From Verrucomicrobiota bacterium (GTDB taxonomy: Bacteria; Verrucomicrobiota; Verrucomicrobiia; Opitutales; UBA953): a DNA stretch of 11,666 nucleotides. The stretch lies in contig RDYO01000086.1 of NCBI GenBank assembly GCA_004293385.1, positions 1 to 11,666 on the forward strand, read 5' to 3'. The notes below the pieces were generated by a model that saw nothing but the letters and a program-made list of their open reading frames with translations, searched no databases and had not been told where the DNA came from. This document shows positions 1 to 11,666 of this stretch, in pieces (position 1 is the first letter of the stretch; every line of letters starts with the position of its first letter). The position numbers and the translations under genes were made by a program.

Positions 1-99
1 GAGCTGAAGAAGAAGGACCTCAATGCCGTCAACCCGGACAACGCCGCCCGCATGATCGCCGGCACCGCGCGTTCGATGGGCATCGAAGTCATCGGTTAA
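1..99 (+). CDS. rplK: 50S ribosomal protein L11, 3' end (partial)
   Basis: The first 99 bases read in frame as 32 residues and a TAA stop. They end with the conserved L11 C-terminal signature GTARSMGIEV, preceded by a DLNA segment and a helix ending in AARMIAG. L11 binds the 23S rRNA GTPase-associated centre together with L10-L12 and helps translation factors and the stringent-response factor RelA act on the ribosome. Only the end of the RNA-binding C-terminal domain is visible; the start lies outside the window. The gene is followed 59 nt later by rplA, the usual rplK-rplA pair. In other bacteria the mRNA site through which L1 represses this pair lies upstream of rplK, so it would not be seen here. 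Confidence 0.95.
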   Translation, partial: ELKKKDLNAVNPDNAARMIAGTARSMGIEVIG

Positions 100-158
100 T
101 TTCACCCAACCCTAATCCAACCCAAACCACTGCATCCCGCAGGAGACCAAAAGTCGCT

Positions 159-869
159 ATGAGCAAAAAACCCAGCAAGCGCTACCGCGCCGCCCTCCAG
201 GTCGCCGACCTGAAGGCCAAGTATGACGTCACCCAGGCCGCCGAGATCATCAAGAAGATGCCCGGCGCCAAGTTCGACGAGACCGTCGAGATCTCCGCCT
301 TCCTCGGCGTCGATCCCAAGCAGTCGGACCAGATGGTCCGCGGCACCGTCTCCCTCCCGAACGGTTCCGGCAAGAAGATCAAAGTCCTCGCTTTTACTGA
401 GAACCCGGCCGAAGCCCTCGCCGCTGGCGCCGATTACGCCGGCCTCGCCGACATGATCGCCAAGGTCAACGGCGGCTTCCTCGACTTCGACGTCGCCATC
501 TCCACCGTCACCGCGATGAAGGACGTCCGTCAGGTCGCCCGCGTCCTCGGTCCGAAGGGCCTCATGCCGAACCCGAAGTCCGGCACCGTCTCCGATGACA
601 TCCCGAAGACCATCAAGGAAGTGAAGGCCGGCCGCGTCGAATTCAAGATGGATAAGACCGGCAACATCGTGATCGTCATCGGCAAGAAGTCGTTCACCGC
701 CGTCCAGCTCATCGAGAACGCCCAGGCCGCCCTGGCCGCCCTCGTCAAGTCCCAGCCCGCCGGTTTCTCCGGTGGCCGCTTCATCAAGTCGATCACCATC
801 AGCGCCAGCATGAGCCCCGGCGTCGCCGTGGACCTCAAGCCCTACTCGGCCGCCGTCGTCACCGCCTAA
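159..869 (+). CDS. rplA: 50S ribosomal protein L1
   Basis: This 236-residue protein has the usual length for bacterial L1. It forms the mobile L1 stalk of the large subunit, helps release the E-site tRNA, and in many bacteria represses translation of its own L11-L1 mRNA. Visible signatures are a basic N-terminus, the domain I segment FLGVDPKQSDQMVRG around residues 48-62, and the family hallmark GPKGLMPNPKSGTV at residues 131-144. A second domain I stretch, with a KAGRVEFKMDK motif and a conserved TIS/MSPG end, returns near the C-terminus. The ATG at 159 is supported by AGGAG at 141-145, a rather long 13-nt spacing. The first bases of that site can pair in a small hairpin (CTGC 130-133 with GCAG 139-142), which is too weak to interpret. 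It is co-directional with rplK upstream and rplJ 30 nt downstream, presumably in one transcript. Confidence 0.98.
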   Translation: MSKKPSKRYRAALQVADLKAKYDVTQAAEIIKKMPGAKFDETVEISAFLGVDPKQSDQMVRGTVSLPNGSGKKIKVLAFTENPAEALAAGADYAGLADMIAKVNGGFLDFDVAISTVTAMKDVRQVARVLGPKGLMPNPKSGTVSDDIPKTIKEVKAGRVEFKMDKTGNIVIVIGKKSFTAVQLIENAQAALAALVKSQPAGFSGGRFIKSITISASMSPGVAVDLKPYSAAVVTA

Positions 870-899
870 TCATAACCACGCCCAAGCGAACCCACGAAC

Positions 900-1388
900 A
901 TGCGCGCTGAAAAACAATTCCTCGTCGACGAAGTCGCCGCCCAGCTGGCCAGCTCCAACTACCTGCTGCTCGCCAACTTCACCGGCGTCACCGTCGAGAA
1001 CGCGACCGCCGTCCGTACCCAGCTCCGTGCCCACGGCGCCGAGTACCACGTCGTCAAGAACAGCATCCTCAACATCGCCGCCAAGCAGGCCAACCTGCCG
1101 GACATCTCCGCCCACCTGAGCGGCCACACGGCCCTCGTCACCGGCGGCAATAACCCGACCGGCGTCGCCAAGATCCTCGTCACCTTCTTCAAGGACTTCT
1201 CGAAGCTCGAAGTGAAGGGCGGCGTCCTTGACGCCAAGATCCTCACCAAGGCCGAAGTGGAAGCCCTGTCGAAGCTGCCGTCCCTCGACGGTATCCGCGC
1301 CCAGCTCCTCTCGCTCCTCTCCACCCCTGCCTCGCAGTTCGTCCGCCTCCTGGACGCCAAGCGCGAGAAGGACGAGAAGGCCGCCTAA
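900..1388 (+). CDS. rplJ: 50S ribosomal protein L10
   Basis: The 162-residue product matches the L10 family in length (E. coli 165) and sequence. It starts MRAEKQFLVDEV, has a YLLLANFTGVTV strand at residues 21-32, the conserved VVKNSI segment at 51-56 and a LEVKGGVLDAKIL strand at 103-115. It ends in a helix (about 139-158, STPASQFVRLLDAK) of the kind that carries L7/L12 dimers. L10 anchors the L12 stalk to 23S rRNA beside L11. In several bacteria the L10-L12 complex represses its own mRNA by binding a leader upstream of rplJ. Here the gap to rplA is only 30 nt, so such a site has no room in the usual place; the structured gap is downstream, before rplL. The ATG at 900 fits the family N-terminus, but no Shine-Dalgarno sequence precedes it. 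Confidence 0.97.
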   Translation: MRAEKQFLVDEVAAQLASSNYLLLANFTGVTVENATAVRTQLRAHGAEYHVVKNSILNIAAKQANLPDISAHLSGHTALVTGGNNPTGVAKILVTFFKDFSKLEVKGGVLDAKILTKAEVEALSKLPSLDGIRAQLLSLLSTPASQFVRLLDAKREKDEKAA

Positions 1389-1396
1389 ACCCTTTC

Positions 1397-1430
1397 CTCG
1401 CGGAGGCGTCGCCATGTGGCGGCGTCCGAG
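1397..1430 (+). promoter_or_regulatory. Hairpin in the rplJ-rplL intergenic RNA
   Basis: GGCGTCGCC (1405-1413) pairs with GGCGGCGTC (1418-1426) around an ATGT loop, including two G-U pairs. The stem continues as CTCG (1397-1400) with CGAG (1427-1430) across a four-base bulge, CGGA. No U-tract follows (the next bases are G-rich), so this is not an intrinsic terminator. It starts eight bases after the rplJ stop. It could shape mRNA processing or differential expression of rplL, which is needed in several copies per ribosome. Function is inferred. Confidence 0.45.
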
Positions 1431-1475
1431 CGGGGGGAATCCAAACCAAAAAACAACACACATCCAAAGAACCCC

Positions 1476-1521
1476 GGTTAGGGGCCTCGCGCCCTCAAAT
1501 GTCCTTCATCGGACGCTAACC
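1476..1521 (+). promoter_or_regulatory. Candidate three-way-junction RNA leader of rplL
   Basis: A perfect six-base helix, GGTTAG (1476-1481) with CTAACC (1516-1521), encloses two small hairpins. One is GGGC (1482-1485) with GCCC (1491-1494), loop CTCGC. The other is GTCC (1501-1504) with GGAC (1511-1514), loop TTCATC, extendable by a U-G pair. They are separated by TCAAAT. A further long-range pairing, CGGGG (1431-1435) with CCCCG (1472-1476), is possible but competes for one base. The element ends four bases before the rplL ribosome-binding site AAGGA (1526-1530), where it could influence rplL initiation. It may be an autoregulatory site for L10-L12 or L12 supply, but this rests only on pairing and position. 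Confidence 0.4.
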
Positions 1522-1541
1522 ATTCAAGGAACCCAGATACC

Positions 1542-1922
<381 letters not shown>

Positions 1923-1948
1923 TCCGTCTTCCGACGCACATCTGCAGA

Positions 1949-2001
1949 GCGGGGAGGGTAGCACCCTCCGGGGTCCGGCGATCCCTCCCCGCTTTTTCTT
2001 T
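1949..2001 (+). terminator. Intrinsic terminator/attenuator between rplL and rpoB
   Basis: GCGGGGAGGG (1949-1958) is perfectly complementary to CCCTCCCCGC (1983-1992), ten pairs of mostly G-C, followed by TTTTTCTTT (1993-2001). The 24-base loop can form a smaller internal CCGG/CCGG stem (1968-1971 with 1975-1978). This is a typical Rho-independent terminator placed inside the ribosomal-protein/RNA-polymerase operon. E. coli has a partially active terminator at the same place, which keeps rpoBC expression below that of rplJL. I infer the same role here, because rpoB has no obvious promoter of its own downstream. Confidence 0.8.
1953..1969 (+). promoter_or_regulatory. Competing hairpin that shares the terminator's 5' arm
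   Basis: GGAGGG (1953-1958) pairs with CCCTCC (1964-1969) around the loop TAGCA. It uses six of the ten bases of the terminator's 5' arm, so the two structures exclude each other. It is transcribed first and is compact, so it could delay or lower terminator folding and allow read-through into rpoB. Whether it is a regulated antiterminator or just a folding intermediate cannot be told from the sequence. Confidence 0.4.
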
Positions 2002-2087
2002 CCCACGGCCGCCTAGTCCGACCCCACCAGGCAAACCAGTCAGCACCACCGAATCCACCCGACACTCCGAGCCCACCTTCACCAGCC
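2002..2087 (+). other. C/A-rich rpoB leader without a Shine-Dalgarno sequence
   Basis: Between the terminator and the rpoB ATG, the last 67 bases (2021-2087) contain 34 C, 19 A, 9 G and 5 T. There is no purine-rich ribosome-binding site within 20 nt of the start and no recognisable -35/-10 promoter pair. The low G content predicts an open, weakly structured leader. It presumably carries read-through transcript into rpoB and supports initiation by a mechanism not relying on anti-Shine-Dalgarno pairing. Confidence 0.5.
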
Positions 2088-5888
<3,801 letters not shown>

Positions 5889-5923
5889 GCGTCCGACGTA
5901 CCCACACCCAGACCTTAACAGAC

Positions 5924-10258
<4,335 letters not shown>

Positions 10259-10280
10259 AGCCGGCACTGAGGTCGTTCAC

Positions 10281-10315
10281 GACCCCGCCCCTGACCGGGC
10301 GGGGTCTTTGTTTTT
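10281..10315 (+). terminator. Intrinsic terminator after rpoC
   Basis: GACCCCGCCC (10281-10290) pairs perfectly with GGGCGGGGTC (10297-10306) around the loop CTGACC, followed by TTTGTTTTT (10307-10315). It lies 22 nt past the rpoC stop and ends the operon. A five-pair hairpin just upstream, GGTCG (10271-10275) with CGACC (10280-10284), loop TTCA, overlaps the terminator's 5' arm by four bases. Confidence 0.93.
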
Positions 10316-10339
10316 AGGCTATTCCGCCCTGTTTGGGGG

Positions 10340-10367
10340 TTGAAGCCACCCGCTTTTCACCTATCTC
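10340..10367 (+). promoter_or_regulatory. Weak candidate sigma-70-type promoter for the barrel gene
   Basis: A TTGAAG (10340-10345) is followed after 16 nt by TATCTC (10362-10367), 25 nt before the ATG at 10393. The -35 element is good but the -10 element matches TATAAT at only three of six positions. A promoter is expected here because a strong terminator lies just upstream, but this exact placement is tentative. Confidence 0.22.
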
Positions 10368-10392
10368 TCAGGCACCCCCTAAGAACACCCCC

Positions 10393-11652
10393 ATGTCTCG
10401 CTTCCTTATCGCTGCCTCGGCCCTCACCGTCACGACCCTGGTCCAAGGCGCCAACTGGATCCCGACCTCGCCCCTCGTGCAGATCGGCAACGACTGCGAC
10501 CTCTTCTTCGACGCCTCCACCTACCTGGAAGTGACCGATAACCTCTACTCCGGCGCCAACAAGACTTCCGCCACGCAGTGGCTCGTCACCCCCGGTCTGG
10601 CCCTCGAATACGGCAAGGATTCCGCCTTGTCCGTGGAGTTCAAGGCCAGCCGCTCCTTCGTCAACTTCACCGACTCCGCGCTCTCCGGCCTCGAAGATGA
10701 CCGTGACGCCCTCAGCCTCGGCGTGACCTTCGCCGACGGCGGCCCCCTCAAGCTTTCGCTCAACTCCTCCTACCGCGTCACGGCTCGTAACGACGACCTC
10801 CAGATGCAGGGCGTCAGCGGTTCCGTCATCGGCGCCACCCTCGTCCGCCAGGGCAACTACGTCCACAACTTCCGCGCGGACTACAAGCTGACCGAACGCC
10901 TCACCGTCGGCCTCGGCTATATCAACAGCTTCAATCAGTACCTCGACCCGGTGACCATCGTCGCCGGCGGCAACTCGACCTATAACACCAACCCTCTGTC
11001 CGAACTGAATACGCAGTCGATGCCGCTCAGCTTCGACTACCAGGCCTTCGAGAAGCTCAGCTTCGGCCTCGTGCTGCAGCATGACGTCACCGAATTCTCC
11101 GCTGCGCCTTATCTGAGCACCCTCACTCCCGCGCGCCCGGCCCTCGACCACCAGCGCCTGGAGAAGGATTTCGCCGGCCTCACGGCCAAGGGCCAGCTGA
11201 CCGAATCCGGCAAGCTCAACGGCGTGATCCGCGCCGGCTTCAACCGTTACAACTACGACAACACCGAGGCCCAGACCGATCCGTCCTACTCGATCAGCCT
11301 CAGCCACGTGCTGACGGAGCGTCTCAGCCACTCGCTGACCCTCGGTCGCGACATCAACGCCGCCACGACCAACGGTCGCATGGAGTCCCTCACTTACAAC
11401 TACGGCGTCAGCTATGCCGCCGCCGAAGACCTCGACCTCAACCTCTCCGTCTCCAAGAGCGACGTCGAAGTCGCCGCCAACTCGCTCCTGACGACGGTCG
11501 ACACGATGACCTACGTCCTGGGCGCCAGCTACAAGTACAATTCTCACCTGAGCTTCCAGGCGAATTACAACTTCACGGACGCCTCTTCGTCCAACGCCTC
11601 TTCGACCTTCAACTCGAACACCTTCTCGGTGTCCGCCTCCTTCCGCTACTAA
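10393..11652 (+). CDS. Predicted outer-membrane beta-barrel protein (BBP2-like)
   Basis: The 419-residue product begins with a Sec signal peptide, MSRFLIAASALTVTTLVQG, with likely cleavage before A20. The mature part is dominated by amphipathic strands of alternating polar and hydrophobic residues. These recur as hairpins of the type L-T-E-R-L-[TS]-x-x-L (YKLTERLTVGLGY, HVLTERLSHSLTLG, FEKLSFGLVL). It ends in SVSASFRY, whose last residue is aromatic, as in a BAM-recognised beta-signal. The N-terminal pattern (SPLVQIG, EVTDNLYSG, LVTPGLALEYG) recalls the putative beta-barrel porin 2 family, common in Verrucomicrobiota; this is family recognition by eye. A porin or surface role is inferred; substrate unknown. 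I chose the ATG at 10393 over the in-frame TTG at 10333 because only the ATG puts the signal peptide at the N-terminus. No clear Shine-Dalgarno sequence precedes it. The rpoC terminator separates it from the operon. Confidence 0.85.
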   Translation: MSRFLIAASALTVTTLVQGANWIPTSPLVQIGNDCDLFFDASTYLEVTDNLYSGANKTSATQWLVTPGLALEYGKDSALSVEFKASRSFVNFTDSALSGLEDDRDALSLGVTFADGGPLKLSLNSSYRVTARNDDLQMQGVSGSVIGATLVRQGNYVHNFRADYKLTERLTVGLGYINSFNQYLDPVTIVAGGNSTYNTNPLSELNTQSMPLSFDYQAFEKLSFGLVLQHDVTEFSAAPYLSTLTPARPALDHQRLEKDFAGLTAKGQLTESGKLNGVIRAGFNRYNYDNTEAQTDPSYSISLSHVLTERLSHSLTLGRDINAATTNGRMESLTYNYGVSYAAAEDLDLNLSVSKSDVEVAANSLLTTVDTMTYVLGASYKYNSHLSFQANYNFTDASSSNASSTFNSNTFSVSASFRY

Positions 11653-11666
11653 GCGGCAGGGGAGGG

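Noticed and set aside
130..145. Small hairpin touching the rplA ribosome-binding site
   Set aside because: It has only four base pairs, and nothing else supports a switch; L1 autoregulation normally acts at the rplK leader, outside the window.
1397..1440. Terminator between rplJ and rplL
   Set aside because: The stem is stable, but it is followed by a G-rich run, not a U-tract.
870..1463. Antisense open frame over rplJ and the following gap
   Set aside because: It is Glu/Gly/Asp-rich shadow translation, and the sense frame is clearly L10.
10333..10392. Upstream TTG start that would lengthen the barrel protein by 20 residues
   Set aside because: It would bury the signal peptide behind a non-conserved leader, and no ribosome-binding site precedes it. 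The ATG at 10393 places the signal peptide at the N-terminus.

Overview
The window is a high-GC, Gram-negative bacterial chromosome segment. It holds the conserved ribosomal-protein/RNA-polymerase cluster rplK(3' end)-rplA-rplJ-rplL-rpoB-rpoC, followed by an outer-membrane beta-barrel gene. Every real gene lies on the + strand, and codons end overwhelmingly in C or G. The cluster order, an SI3-like domain in the RpoC trigger loop, and a BBP2-type barrel with a signal peptide suggest Verrucomicrobiota, perhaps the Opitutae. That placement is inference; no rRNA gene or other taxonomic marker is present to confirm it.

Layout. Positions 1-1922 encode L11 (last 32 residues), L1, L10 and L7/L12, the proteins of the L1 stalk and of the GTPase-associated stalk. 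L11 and the L10-L12 complex sit together at the base of the factor-binding site. The rplA-rplJ gap is only 30 nt, whereas the 153-nt rplJ-rplL gap can fold into a hairpin and a three-way junction just before the rplL ribosome-binding site. After rplL there is a strong intrinsic-terminator structure (1949-2001), whose 5' arm can instead pair in a smaller hairpin. This is a plausible attenuator that would let the stoichiometry of ribosomal proteins and RNA polymerase differ. A C/A-rich leader with no Shine-Dalgarno sequence leads into rpoB (2088-5888), and a 35-nt gap of similar character separates rpoB from rpoC (5924-10258). A strong intrinsic terminator (10281-10315) closes the operon. A separate gene for a predicted 419-residue outer-membrane barrel (10393-11652) fills the rest.

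Most notable. RpoC keeps its N-terminal zinc finger, the NADFDGDQ catalytic loop, the bridge helix and the trigger loop. It has nevertheless lost all four cysteines of the second zinc-binding site (E. coli C814, C888, C895, C898), which align to D839, H972, P979 and S982. Immediately before that site, a module of about 55 residues appears to be present twice in tandem (residues about 843-897 and 911-966). Together these suggest a remodelled, zinc-free segment between the bridge helix and the trigger loop. No mobile element, CRISPR array, tRNA or rRNA gene is visible.
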